DNA of 64,000 nt from Bacteriovoracaceae bacterium (GCA_018649885.1 JABIHA010000126.1:1-64000); one strand, 5' to 3'; positions 34,590 through 43,647 are shown, numbered from the stretch's first letter. Numbers and translations: made by a program. The notes: a model not told the origin generated them from the sequence alone.

Positions 34590-36353
34590 CTAGCCTACTT
34601 CAATTTTTGGGAGTCTAAACGTAAATACACTTCCCTCATCTATTTTGCTGGTGACTGTGACCTCTCCCTTGTGAGCCGCTGCTATTTTCTGGCAAATACT
34701 AAGGCCTAGTCCCACACCTGAAACCATTGTGGTTCTGGATTTATCTGCACGATAAAAGCGGTCAAAAATACGCTCTAACTCTTCTTTGCTTATTCCAATC
34801 CCGTTATCTCTAACTTCTAAGTAATTATTTTTTGAATCTTCCAAATTTGTTATGCGAACAATCCCTCCTGATTCTTTTGAATATTTGATTGCATTAGTGA
34901 CAAGGTTTAACACCAATTTAAATAACTTCTCCTCATCTCCAAATACCAAGACTCCTGGACTAATTAAATTTTGAATGGCAATATCTTTTCTTTTCTCGCT
35001 ATCGTTTGCTGTAGTTATCACTTCATCTACTAATATTTTCATATTTATTTTTTTATACTGCAAACTGAACTCTGCATTGGGCCTTGATAGCTCTAAAAGA
35101 GATTGAATAATATTTTGCAGACCATCAGTTCTCACCAAAATATCAGATAGAATTTCTATATATTCCGAAGCATCCCTTTTCTTTTTTAATGCAACTTCAG
35201 TCATCCCACGAATCACTCCCACTGGAGATCTAAGTTCATGTGAAGCATCTGAAGTAAATTGCTTTAATCTCTCCTCTGACTCTGTCCTTCTATTAACTTC
35301 TTCTTTGAGGCTTCTATTTAACTTACTAACTTCATCTGCCCTTGTTGCAATAAAAATATTGGCCATAACCAGTAGTGCTAGAAAAAAGCCACCAATTCGA
35401 AGACTTAAATTTGTTAATTTGGCCTCTTTTAACTCTGAGTTGCTCTCCCAGATCCTTTTGGGGAGTGCTGTGGACAAAAACCACTCACTCTCATCGTAAA
35501 CCTTCACTTTTTCAGAATAACTAAAAGGGAAGCTCTTACTAGGTTTTCCTAGTCTTAGACTTGATACCTGCTGCCCTAATTCAGATTCTATGTGTTCATT
35601 TTCGATATAAAAATTAAATTTCGGTTTGCTCAGAACATAAAATGGAGAAGTGAAAATATTCTTTATTACATCCTCTCTAAGAATGGCCGCAACAACTCCC
35701 ATATATTCACCATTTTCATTATAAAAAGGCACACTGTAGACAACTCCCATTCTTCTTTTTAATTCAGAAGAAGACAGATGCTTTGATTCACTTAGCCTAG
35801 TATCACAAGTAATAAGCTTGTTACTAATATAAGCAGGGTATGCAATACCACTAACTGAATCTGCTGTCGGATACTTTCTCTGAAAGTGTTGAATTTGCTT
35901 ATAGATTTCCAAGTGTTCAAACTTTTCATCTTCGCGACTTTCTTCTTCCTCTTTATTTTCTTTATGCAGGTAATGGGCAAATTCAATAATATGCTTGTTA
36001 TGACCAACACTTTTAGGGACAAAATTCTTAGAGACAACATAAATTTCGGAAACGTTAATTTCTGAAACAATATTTCGATAAATTTGATCAATGACTTTCT
36101 CTTGTTTTTCGACATATTTAAAAGTCCTTGAATCGAGAACAATTGTCGAGGGAAGGGTCGCTATGGATCTAATGGTAATATAGGCCAAAAAGAGTTTCTT
36201 TTCGACCTCAGATCTATTGAGGGAGAATTCCTGAACCAGTCCTTCTTTTGTTTTCTGAGTTAGGTTCAAAAAATCTTTATCAGCAAAATTCCAGCTAACA
36301 ATTACCACTATTAATGAAACAAAGATTCCTAGAATCCAGGTAAGTCTATTCAT
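34590..36353 (-). CDS. sensor histidine kinase with periplasmic sensor domain
   Basis: This 587-aa protein has TM1 at the N-terminus, a ~290-residue extracytoplasmic region (probably dCACHE-like, with VVYSVPFYNENGEYMGVVAAI) and TM2 (LRIGGFFLALLVMANIFI). The kinase core follows: H-box FTSDASHELRSPVGVI, N-box LVLNLVTNAIKYSKES, DNGIGI, and GVGLGLSICQKIAAAH. It should autophosphorylate on the H-box His and phosphorylate the response regulator encoded five bases upstream. The exporter and polyketide lipid genes follow immediately, so the signal it senses likely controls or responds to that pathway. The signal itself is unknown. Confidence 0.9.
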   Translation of the reverse strand: MNRLTWILGIFVSLIVVIVSWNFADKDFLNLTQKTKEGLVQEFSLNRSEVEKKLFLAYITIRSIATLPSTIVLDSRTFKYVEKQEKVIDQIYRNIVSEINVSEIYVVSKNFVPKSVGHNKHIIEFAHYLHKENKEEEESREDEKFEHLEIYKQIQHFQRKYPTADSVSGIAYPAYISNKLITCDTRLSESKHLSSSELKRRMGVVYSVPFYNENGEYMGVVAAILREDVIKNIFTSPFYVLSKPKFNFYIENEHIESELGQQVSSLRLGKPSKSFPFSYSEKVKVYDESEWFLSTALPKRIWESNSELKEAKLTNLSLRIGGFFLALLVMANIFIATRADEVSKLNRSLKEEVNRRTESEERLKQFTSDASHELRSPVGVIRGMTEVALKKKRDASEYIEILSDILVRTDGLQNIIQSLLELSRPNAEFSLQYKKINMKILVDEVITTANDSEKRKDIAIQNLISPGVLVFGDEEKLFKLVLNLVTNAIKYSKESGGIVRITNLEDSKNNYLEVRDNGIGISKEELERIFDRFYRADKSRTTMVSGVGLGLSICQKIAAAHKGEVTVTSKIDEGSVFTFRLPKIEVG

Positions 36354-36358
36354 TCAAT

Positions 36359-37036
36359 CTAAGCTTTTTGACCTTCGAGCATATAGCCCATCCCTCTAAC
36401 TGTTTTTATTAACTCTTGTCCGCCCTTCTTATCAATTTTAGCGCGTAAACTCTTAATGTGCACGTCTACAACATTGGTATTTGGCTGAAAATTATATCCC
36501 CAAACATGTTGCAAGAGTTGAGACCTCGAAAGAACGCAGTTGACGTTTTTCATAAGGTATTCAAGGATTGAGTATTCTTTTTTAGTTAGATTTACTTCAA
36601 CGCCACCTTTATAAACACGAGAGGCCCTCTGGTCTAAAATTAAATCACCAATTTCTAGTGTTGAACCAAATTGATCAGTTCCTCTTTTTAAAAGCGCCCT
36701 CATTCTTGCTAAGAGCTCTTCAAAAGAAAATGGTTTGGTCATATAATCATCACAACCCACATCAAAACTCTTCAGTTTAGTGGAAAGATCATCTCTTGCT
36801 GTTAAAAATATTATGGGTAGCCTGCAATTGAAACTACGAATTCTTCTAACAAGCTCGATTCCATCAAGCTTTGGCATCATAACGTCTAAAATGGCCAAGT
36901 CGTACTCGTGGGCCCTAATGAGGTTTTCACCTTCCTCTCCATTGAGAGCGGTATCAACGCTGTGACCTTCTTCTTCAAGACCTTTCTTCAAAAATTTTAT
37001 AAACCCCTCGTCATCTTCACAAATTAGGATTCTCAT
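36359..37036 (-). CDS. OmpR/PhoB-family response regulator
   Basis: This is a 225-aa protein with a receiver domain: acidic pocket EDD (residues 8-9), phospho-acceptor D51 in LAILDVMMPKLDG, Thr in IIFLTARDD and Lys in YMTKPFSFEELLARM. The C-terminal winged helix ends VDVHIKSLRAKIDKKGGQELIKTVRGMGYML. ATG 37036, seven bases after AGGTG, is preferred to the upstream GTG. It is the first gene of a minus-strand run comprising kinase, exporter, PKS, methyltransferase, ACP and acyl-AMP ligase. It is therefore probably a direct regulator of its own operon. Confidence 0.92.
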   Translation of the reverse strand: MRILICEDDEGFIKFLKKGLEEEGHSVDTALNGEEGENLIRAHEYDLAILDVMMPKLDGIELVRRIRSFNCRLPIIFLTARDDLSTKLKSFDVGCDDYMTKPFSFEELLARMRALLKRGTDQFGSTLEIGDLILDQRASRVYKGGVEVNLTKKEYSILEYLMKNVNCVLSRSQLLQHVWGYNFQPNTNVVDVHIKSLRAKIDKKGGQELIKTVRGMGYMLEGQKA

Positions 37037-37195
37037 GGTTATCACCTTAGACTGATTTAGCTTGCAGTGATTATAACACAGAGGGAAATCAGTGGTTTAG
37101 GCCAAACCATAATTCATCATTTCCTCATAAAAGCTATTTTAGAATTTCATAAAAATCGACTATCATGAAATAGTTACATACAAGGAGATCTCAAA

Positions 37196-37810
37196 GTGTC
37201 TAAATTCTATGCAATTCTTCTACTGACTTGCTCACTTTTACTGTCCTGGCAACTTCCGGCACAGTCACTTTCCAAGTCGTTTTCACACAAAGATTTTGAA
37301 AGCGCTGAGAAATCCTCTGACTATATTAAGTTTGAAGGAAAGAGTACAAAGTTTGGACTTGTAACGACTTCTTTTGGTGGAATTGTGAAAGATTTTTCAG
37401 TGAGTGCTGAAAAAAGAGGTCAGGCCATAGGAAATATTATTGTCAAATTTCCCATTGAAAAAATGGATACTGACAGTGAAAGCCGAGATGAAAAAATGCA
37501 TGGCCTATGCTTTGATTCAAAAAAGTACAAAGAATTAAAAATTGAGTTTAAACGACCCATATTTGCAGGTGATAAAGAAAAGACAGTCGACGCTGAGATG
37601 ACAATTAGAGGAAAAAAGAAAAAAATCAAAATTAAAATATCTGCTGTGATCGAAGCAGGAAAACTTGTTGCCAAAGGTGGAACGACACTCGACTTTGAGT
37701 ACCTAGAAATTCCAGACCCATCAATTGCCATTGCTTCTGTAGATAAGAACTTTAATATCAATTTTAATGTGGCCATCGAATTACCTAAAGAAGCACCTAA
37801 AAAAAAGTAA
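37196..37810 (+). CDS. YceI-like periplasmic protein
   Basis: This 204-aa exported protein has a GTG start behind a perfect AAGGAGAT site and a signal peptide (FYAILLLTCSLLLSWQLPAQS). The mature part shows the YceI lipocalin-like pattern: early IKFEGKSTKFGLVTTSFGGIVKDF, central MHGLCFDSKKYKELKIEFK and late beta strands (FNINFNVAIELP). YceI proteins bind isoprenoid-like lipids in the periplasm. Divergent transcription from the two-component/PKS operon, about 160 bp away, makes a link to lipid handling conceivable. That link is inference. An ASCH gene follows within five bases. Confidence 0.75.
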   Translation: MSKFYAILLLTCSLLLSWQLPAQSLSKSFSHKDFESAEKSSDYIKFEGKSTKFGLVTTSFGGIVKDFSVSAEKRGQAIGNIIVKFPIEKMDTDSESRDEKMHGLCFDSKKYKELKIEFKRPIFAGDKEKTVDAEMTIRGKKKKIKIKISAVIEAGKLVAKGGTTLDFEYLEIPDPSIAIASVDKNFNINFNVAIELPKEAPKKK

Positions 37811-37814
37811 AACT

Positions 37815-38225
37815 ATGAATGACTTTTCAGATCAGCAACTTGCAGCTCTTGAACAGTGGAGTTTTGGCGACAACGCGGAAATGGCCGACTCACTACTTGC
37901 TCTTGTTTTAGAGGGCAAAAAAACTGCAACCTCAGGCCTTTTAAAAGAATTCCAAGAGGAGAACGAACTTACCCTTCAGCCTGGTGATAGATCTATTATC
38001 AAAGACTCAAAAAACCAAGCTGTATGCGTTGTAGAGACAGTGAAAACGATGACCATGCCCTTTAGTGATATGAGTGAGGACTTGGCTCGCCTTGAGGGTG
38101 AAGGGGATCTTTCATTAGAGTATTGGAGAAATGCTCATATTGAATTTTTCTCAAAGTATTGCGAGTTTGATGAGTCAGTAGAAATTGTATTTGAAATTTT
38201 TAAAGTCGTTCATATATTTTCTTAA
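37815..38225 (+). CDS. ASCH domain protein
   Basis: The 136-aa protein has the ASCH fold signature: EQWSFGDNAEMADSLLALVLEGKKTATSGLL, then LQPGDRSIIKDSKNQAVCVVETVK and LSLEYWRNAHIEFF. ASCH proteins bind RNA or act as small nucleoside-modifying enzymes (some hydrolyse N4-acetylcytidine). The start at 37815, four bases after the YceI stop, gives the typical N-terminus, and translation is probably coupled. Confidence 0.85.
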   Translation: MNDFSDQQLAALEQWSFGDNAEMADSLLALVLEGKKTATSGLLKEFQEENELTLQPGDRSIIKDSKNQAVCVVETVKTMTMPFSDMSEDLARLEGEGDLSLEYWRNAHIEFFSKYCEFDESVEIVFEIFKVVHIFS

Positions 38226-38233
38226 TTTATCCT

Positions 38234-38261
38234 AAAAAAAGGGACCCTTTAAAAGGGTCCC
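38234..38261 (-). terminator. Rho-independent terminator (minus strand)
   Basis: GGGACCCTT (38241-38249) and AAGGGTCCC (38253-38261) form a 9-bp GC-rich stem with a 3-nt loop. Seven As to the left give a U7 tail on the minus strand, so it ends the secreted-protein gene at 38289. It may also stop the convergent ASCH transcript. Confidence 0.88.
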
Positions 38262-38288
38262 CACTATAAAGAAACTTAATGTAAAGTC

Positions 38289-40004
38289 TTATAGTCCTAG
38301 AAATTTCTTTCTTCTAGCAACCAGATCAGCAGTCTCTTTTGGATCGAGCTCAAATGGATTCATTCTTCTTTGAATCATATGAGAATACTCTCCACTCCAA
38401 TCCTCTCCGGTACCAGCACGTGTCCTAGCATAGGCCATGAACCTGGACTCTTCTTTTTGCCCATCTTCAATAATGTCATTTACAAAGTAGTCGAATAAAA
38501 ATCCAAGAACTGTATCAACAAATTGAACAGGAAAAGGGATATACTTAATAGCAAGGTCTATAACTTGAGCAGCATGTCTCCAAACAAGCTCAATTTTAGG
38601 GCTCTTGTAATTCATACCAATAAGAGGCTTTTTAGAAAAACGATAGTGCTCATTTAACATGAAAAGCTTTTTCTTGCTATCTTTCACAGCTGTAGCATAC
38701 CAATCGGTAAGATTTGTTGCAGTCCAACCCTTTTTAGAGAGCCATTCCATACCTTTAGCATTTCGATCCGCTTGATCAACTAAGTGCTCATCGTAATCAT
38801 CTTTGGAAGCTTTTTTGAAAATTGACTTCCACCAAGCAGTATCTTGAGCAATAAGATAGATTCCAAGCTGAGATTTTGCATCAGTTGAAAGCTTATAAAA
38901 TGGAGAATTAACGTCACCCGTATTTGCCAAGTCAAGATTTTCAAGAGCTGCAAAATGGTGGGCCTCTTCTTGTTGCTCCATTAAATTAAACCAACGGCTC
39001 ACAACAACATCTAAAATATCACCAACCACAGGAACTGGGAGATAACCAATTATTTGACCAATGGCAAACTTAACAACAATTAAGCCAATGCTTCTTTTAA
39101 AAGATTTATAAGGATTTACAAAATCACCAATTTTCTTAGGCTTAAGATTTCTATTTCCTGCTGCTTTTAAATGAGATCCGTCATTAACAAAGAAGATGTC
39201 ATAACCAGGTCCCTTCTTTCTTTTAACTAGTTCAAAGTGATCAAAGAGATTACTTGAAACGTTTAGATCCAAATGCTTAAGAATCTTCTTATTTATTTTC
39301 TTATTCTTCTTTCTCCATTTCTTAGGCTTCTTGGCCATTGACTCTAAGTCCATGTCAGAAAGCTTAAAACTAACAGGCTCTGTATCTGCAAGGGCCAGGG
39401 ATTCTTTTTTCCACTTAATTCCCTTCCACCACTTGTTTGGAAGAACATTTTTCATTTTTCCATATTTCTTTTCAATTTTCCTAAGTCTTTTATTGACCTT
39501 CTTTTCATCTTCTTCGGCCATTGCAAGACCTGATTCTTTTCTCTTCTTCATGGCATCTTTAATCATTTTAATGGCCTGAAAGACATTCATATTGCCAATG
39601 CCAATACTCCCTAAAATTGTTCTTTTGAAATGCTCAGAAGAAAAAACCCGAGGCCATGAAAGATCGTAAAGAGCAATTGCCTTACCTTTATCATTGTGGC
39701 CAAGTGCATATCTACTACCCACTGAACTCCAGTGTTTTACATCATCGTACTTAACTCTTTTTGGTCTCTTTTTAAAAATTCCACCAAATAATTCTTCCTG
39801 AACTTTTTCATCGTCTTGATTAAGATAGTCTTCCATCTCATCAATATCTTTTTTAGTAAATTCACTTACTCCTAACTCAGATTTGAGATCAGATAAAAAT
39901 TGTGAATCTTCTTCGGAAATTTCAGAGCCCATAACTGGCAGTGAAAACAATAAGGTGAGAAAGAGTGTGAATATTCCTTTCTTCCATGAATTTATAAACG
40001 ACAT
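38289..40004 (-). CDS. large hypothetical secreted basic protein
   Basis: This 571-aa protein has a signal peptide (GIFTLFLTLLFSLPVMGS) and a perfect AAAGGAGG site. After an acidic N-terminal stretch it becomes very Lys-rich. Two amphipathic-hydrophobic segments occur mid-protein and late (GLIVVKFAIGQIIGYLPVPV and IDLAIKYIPFPVQFVDTVLG), with a similar layout of Pro-Val-Pro and Pro-Phe-Pro followed by VxD. This suggests an internal duplication or membrane-interacting hairpins. Tryptophans are frequent. I do not recognise a family or motif. A strong terminator follows. Confidence 0.75.
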   Translation of the reverse strand: MSFINSWKKGIFTLFLTLLFSLPVMGSEISEEDSQFLSDLKSELGVSEFTKKDIDEMEDYLNQDDEKVQEELFGGIFKKRPKRVKYDDVKHWSSVGSRYALGHNDKGKAIALYDLSWPRVFSSEHFKRTILGSIGIGNMNVFQAIKMIKDAMKKRKESGLAMAEEDEKKVNKRLRKIEKKYGKMKNVLPNKWWKGIKWKKESLALADTEPVSFKLSDMDLESMAKKPKKWRKKNKKINKKILKHLDLNVSSNLFDHFELVKRKKGPGYDIFFVNDGSHLKAAGNRNLKPKKIGDFVNPYKSFKRSIGLIVVKFAIGQIIGYLPVPVVGDILDVVVSRWFNLMEQQEEAHHFAALENLDLANTGDVNSPFYKLSTDAKSQLGIYLIAQDTAWWKSIFKKASKDDYDEHLVDQADRNAKGMEWLSKKGWTATNLTDWYATAVKDSKKKLFMLNEHYRFSKKPLIGMNYKSPKIELVWRHAAQVIDLAIKYIPFPVQFVDTVLGFLFDYFVNDIIEDGQKEESRFMAYARTRAGTGEDWSGEYSHMIQRRMNPFELDPKETADLVARRKKFLGL

Positions 40005-40204
40005 TAACCCCTCCTTTGGATTTTATTTTGAATGTCTTTAAACTTTAGCTTAGATCCACATTTGACGCGAAGCCTAATTGGTAAAAATAAGATTCCCTCA
40101 TTTTATGGCCCAGTGTCTTTAGTGGGAAGTAATAAAATCTATCTTAACCTGAACTTCAGCGGGATTTCATAATGCCCCAGAGATTTTGTCCCTATATGCC
40201 CCAG

Positions 40205-41173
40205 TTAGTGTCCCTTTCTCTTCTTCCAAGAAGGGTCTCTTTCAAGCTCTTCTTTAATACGGAGATAGCTTTCAAGCCGAGACAGGGCTATTTCAGAATC
40301 TGTTTCGCTATCTAGGTCTGGTCGGTAAAAAAAACATTCCCTGGCCTTTTGGTCATGGGAGCAATCTTTGAACTGGCAGTGCGTTGCCCACTCGGCCACA
40401 TCCGGAAAAAATTGATCGATATCCTCTGACATAACATCGTCCATAGAAAATGAGCGAATCCCCGGTGAATCAATAATAGTAAAATCTTTAAACTCCAAAA
40501 TTTCTGACCAAGTGGTGGTGTGGGCCCCCTTGCCAACTTTAGCAAGCTCCTTTGATAGCAAACTAATCTCACCTCCAGAAAGAGCTGACACTATTTTGCT
40601 TTTTCCTGCACCTGACTGTCCCAGAAAGATTGCTGTTTTTCCCGACAGTACCTCCTCAAACTCTACCATTCCATTGTCTAAGACTTTTGGAGTATAAGAA
40701 ATATCTTTTGCCGTAATTTCGTAGGTATCTACATCGAGGTGGGCCACCCTTCTTGACTCAAACTCAAGATCAAATTTTCCTGGATCATACTGATCCATTT
40801 TATTAAAAACCACTATGGTAGGCACCTTCCACTGAAATGCCCTCATTAGGTAGCGATCTAAAAGTCCTCTTTTGTAATCAGGCTTAGAAACAGTCACAAC
40901 CACAACAATTAAATCAACATTAGCTGCAATAGATTTTTTCTTGCGCTCCCTGGGAAAGTTTCTAAAAATTAAACTCTCTCTGGGCTCGATGCTAGCAATA
41001 AGGTACTCGAACCCTGTACCCACATCAACTTTTTCAAGTTGAACATAGTCACCCACTACAATCGATGACTTTTTTAAAATACTTCCTTTGGCAGTGGCAG
41101 TTACAATTTCACCGCTATCCACTATTTTGCATTGAAGTTCTCTTTGGGAGGATCTGTAAATTCTGGCCTTCAT
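40205..41173 (-). CDS. rsgA: ribosome small subunit-dependent GTPase A
   Basis: RsgA is a circularly permuted GTPase that helps 30S subunit maturation. The 322-aa protein has an N-terminal OB fold (SIVVGDYVQLEKVD), then the motifs in permuted order: NKMD (G4), GQSGAGKS (G1) and DSPGIRSF (G3). A C-terminal zinc site with HCQFKDCSHDQKAREC follows. Its ATG overlaps the stop of the upstream FAD-linked oxidase by four bases, so the two are co-transcribed. The length is typical. Confidence 0.94.
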   Translation of the reverse strand: MKARIYRSSQRELQCKIVDSGEIVTATAKGSILKKSSIVVGDYVQLEKVDVGTGFEYLIASIEPRESLIFRNFPRERKKKSIAANVDLIVVVVTVSKPDYKRGLLDRYLMRAFQWKVPTIVVFNKMDQYDPGKFDLEFESRRVAHLDVDTYEITAKDISYTPKVLDNGMVEFEEVLSGKTAIFLGQSGAGKSKIVSALSGGEISLLSKELAKVGKGAHTTTWSEILEFKDFTIIDSPGIRSFSMDDVMSEDIDQFFPDVAEWATHCQFKDCSHDQKARECFFYRPDLDSETDSEIALSRLESYLRIKEELERDPSWKKRKGH

Positions 41174-42495
41174 GAGTTCATAAACCCTTGAGGAAAAAAT
41201 ATTGAACTCGGGTCGTGTTCAGCTTTTAAAACTTTGAATAAAGCTATTTGAGCACTGCCATAATATTCTTTGATATAGGGTTTTTTGAGCAGCCCTATTC
41301 CGTGCTCAGCAAAAGGTGATCCATTAGAATCTTTTATAAATGAATAAAATTGATCCATATATTTATAGACTGGTTCAAGTTGCTCAGTGGTAGGCATAAA
41401 ATTAAAATGCAGATGACAATCACCTATGTGACCAAAAAGTCCATAGGGGACACCCTGCTTTGTCGCCTGCCTGTAACTTTCAAAAAGATCTCCTAGCTGA
41501 TCAACTCGCACCTGAGCATCAGTTCCTTGTTTTACTACTGCCCTTTTTGAATTATCTTCAAAAATGGCCCTGGGAACTCCCACTCTCACCTGATGAAATT
41601 TTTTCTCTGAGATTTCAAAAAAATCTTCTTCATTACAATATTCAAGCTTTAGTAAAAACTGCTCGTAAACATTTTCAAATTCACGAGTCAGTATTTCCAA
41701 AAAAATCACATCTTTATTATTCGCTGGTCTAATTTCTGGATCGAGGTAACCAAGGCAGCTTGAGTCTAAAAGTTCACAGCTTAATACCTGGCCTCTAAAG
41801 CTCTGCACCTTTTCAACGATTTCCACATGGGCCTTAAAGTCATCTTCCCAACGATCCACCGCCACAAAAAGATAGCTAACCGGGTCCAGGGGAGCTGTTT
41901 TAATTTTAGCAGATATAATTACTCCCATTTGCCCTTCAGTTCCCACTAGCAGATCTGAGGCCTTCGAAAATCTAGGGCAAGGAGCATTTTTAAAACCCTT
42001 ATAACGCTCATAGTCTTTCTGATATGTCGAAAGACACTCAGCATCACTGGTCAAAAAAGGAGAACTACATTTTTTTGTCGATAAGTTTGCCTGGTGATCC
42101 AAATAACTCACGGAAATAACTTGGTCCCTCAAAGTCCCAAATCCAAAACAACGCTCACCAGTAGCAGAGGTGGCAATCCCTGATAGAATGAGGGCCAAAT
42201 TTTCGGTGGGATATGTCATCAGTGCCCGACCCTTTGATCTGACAAATTGATTGGCTTCATCCCAGCTGACCGCCCCTTCCACAAAGAGAGCGCCATCATC
42301 GTCCATTTCCATTTTTGATGGCATTTGAGACAGATCCACCACACTAAAAGGGCCCGTGGAACCTAGATGCTCTTCCAATTTATCGTAAGGCATAACCGTT
42401 GAAGTCCTCGAGCCAACATAGACAGATGGCTCCCCTTTAAGAATATGGGCCTTTAGCTCATCAACTGATTTTACATACCTAGTATCGATACTCAT
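41170..42495 (-). CDS. FAD-linked oxidase (GlcD / D-2-hydroxyacid dehydrogenase-like)
   Basis: This 441-aa flavoprotein has a PCMH-type FAD-binding half (EPSVYVGSRTSTVMPY, TENLALILSGIATSATGERCFGFG, DLLVGTEGQMGVI) and the FAD-oxidase C-terminal half with GHIGDCHLHFNF and EHGIGLLKKPYI. Members oxidise lactate, glycolate, alditols or related hydroxy acids. The usual GDGN metal-binding tetrad is GDCH here, a small change in the GHxGDGNxH motif. ATG 42495 behind AGGTGG is chosen over a longer frame from 42549. The substrate is unknown. It is translationally coupled to rsgA, and divergent from the tRNA gene. Confidence 0.82.
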   Translation of the reverse strand: MSIDTRYVKSVDELKAHILKGEPSVYVGSRTSTVMPYDKLEEHLGSTGPFSVVDLSQMPSKMEMDDDGALFVEGAVSWDEANQFVRSKGRALMTYPTENLALILSGIATSATGERCFGFGTLRDQVISVSYLDHQANLSTKKCSSPFLTSDAECLSTYQKDYERYKGFKNAPCPRFSKASDLLVGTEGQMGVIISAKIKTAPLDPVSYLFVAVDRWEDDFKAHVEIVEKVQSFRGQVLSCELLDSSCLGYLDPEIRPANNKDVIFLEILTREFENVYEQFLLKLEYCNEEDFFEISEKKFHQVRVGVPRAIFEDNSKRAVVKQGTDAQVRVDQLGDLFESYRQATKQGVPYGLFGHIGDCHLHFNFMPTTEQLEPVYKYMDQFYSFIKDSNGSPFAEHGIGLLKKPYIKEYYGSAQIALFKVLKAEHDPSSIFFPQGFMNS

Positions 42496-42535
42496 TTTCC
42501 ACCTAATTTTGTAGCCTTCCTTATACACCAAAGCA

Positions 42536-42564
42536 TTGACGGAAGCCAAAAAAAGTCTTAAATT
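42536..42564 (+). promoter_or_regulatory. Sigma-70-type promoter of the tRNA gene
   Basis: TTGACG, a 17-bp spacer and TAAATT stand about 19 bases before the tRNA 5' end, at the spacing expected of a housekeeping promoter. Confidence 0.6.
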
Positions 42565-42582
42565 CCATGGACTTCACTTAGC

Positions 42583-42659
42583 GCACTCGTAGCTCAGCTG
42601 GATAGAGCAACGGATTTCTAATCCGTAGGTCGCAGGTTCGAGCCCTGCCGAGTGTGCCA
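42583..42659 (+). tRNA. tRNA-Arg (anticodon TCT)
   Basis: The 77-nt cloverleaf has acceptor stem GCACTCG/CGAGTGT (closing G-U), a D-arm, and anticodon stem ACGGA/TCCGT with loop TTTCTAA, giving anticodon TCT, which reads AGA and AGG. The T-arm is GCAGG-TTCGAGC-CCTGC, and the 3' CCA is encoded. Confidence 0.96.
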
Positions 42660-43054
42660 TTTTAATTTCCAAAGCCATTAACCATTTGAAAAACTAGCAA
42701 TTTGAATTGCTCTAGCCGAGCAGGGCCTGAACCTACAGTTCGCGCCACCGAACTCGGTTCTATGAAATGCTGTGTCCCAGTGCTTGTCGACAAGTGAAAA
42801 TAGTCCACTGGACTGTTTTCTCGCTGGCGTGCCGAGTGTATTTATTCAAAGTACTAAAATCAATTATGTTTCTTACGTGTGACTGACCCGAGATGGCAGG
42901 CCTCGAACCTACAGTTCGTGGTGAAAAGCATAGAATATTTTTACCAATGATATTCAACTAAAACTTTACGTTTATCGAGGAATAATCATTGATAATCAAT
43001 CAAAATTTCGATATAAGCTAAGCAGGTAATTCAATTTTGGGGAGGTGGTGCCTT
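42660..43054. repeat. Gap with decayed tRNA-like fragments
   Basis: No gene is supported here. On the minus strand, 42715-42746 and 42887-42921 both resemble a tRNA T-arm and 3' half (ACTGTAGGTTC followed by GGCCCTGC-type or GGCCTGCC-type sequence) and share GAACCTACAGTTCG. On the plus strand TGCCGAGTGT, the 3' end of the tRNA-Arg, recurs at 42830-42839. These could be remnants of tRNA duplication or integration-site scars. A hairpin AGCAATT/AATTGCT lies near 42696-42711. Confidence 0.5.
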
Positions 43055-43645
43055 ATGAATGGTCAAGATAGTGGTCTTTTCTTTAAGTTGGTGAAGGTTT
43101 CGAAATGGGGCTACCTTTTCGTGCCTTTTCTAGCATCCGGATACGTGACTAAAGTAACGATGTTAATGGCTCAAGCTGCTCCTAATTATACTGAGGGAAC
43201 TGATTTTGACTACATCCTTTGGGGAGCAGTACTGTTTCTCAATCTGATTATTATTGCTTCATCCTTACCAGGCTTTTTCTTCTTTCATTATTTTTATAAA
43301 TTGATTACAACTTTTAAGAAAAAGGACCTTATTGAATCTAAAAAATTAATGAAGAAGATAAATATTGCCTTGGTCATCCAAATTCCAATAAATGTTTACA
43401 CCTATTTTGTAGGTTTTATGAGTTTAGATAGTATAAATAAATTTATGGAGGGATTTGACCCTTTGGATAAGAAAAAAGTATATGACGAAATTGACAATTT
43501 TTATGTTTACATGGATATTTCAGAATGGATTTTGCCGAGCCTAGAAAACTCAATGCCTTTAATTATTATGATTGCTCTTCACTTTATATATAAAAACATC
43601 TCTGAGAAAATTGAGATTGAACAAGAACTCTCCACGGTAGTGTGA
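43055..43645 (+). CDS. four-helix membrane protein, DUF2975-like
   Basis: This 196-aa protein has four TM helices: WGYLFVPFLASGYVT, YILWGAVLFLNLIIIASSL, INIALVIQIPINVYTYFVGF and SMPLIIMIALHFIYKNI. ATG 43055 is ten bases after GGGGAGG. The next gene is a small XRE regulator whose start overlaps this stop. A DUF2975-type membrane protein followed by a YozG-like regulator is a recurrent bacterial pair, and this is the basis for the call. The function of such pairs is not known to me. Confidence 0.65.
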   Translation: MNGQDSGLFFKLVKVSKWGYLFVPFLASGYVTKVTMLMAQAAPNYTEGTDFDYILWGAVLFLNLIIIASSLPGFFFFHYFYKLITTFKKKDLIESKKLMKKINIALVIQIPINVYTYFVGFMSLDSINKFMEGFDPLDKKKVYDEIDNFYVYMDISEWILPSLENSMPLIIMIALHFIYKNISEKIEIEQELSTVV

Positions 43646-43647
43646 CT

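Noticed and set aside
36780-36965. Plus-strand 61-codon frame inside the response-regulator gene
   Set aside because: It lies wholly antisense to the conserved receiver domain.
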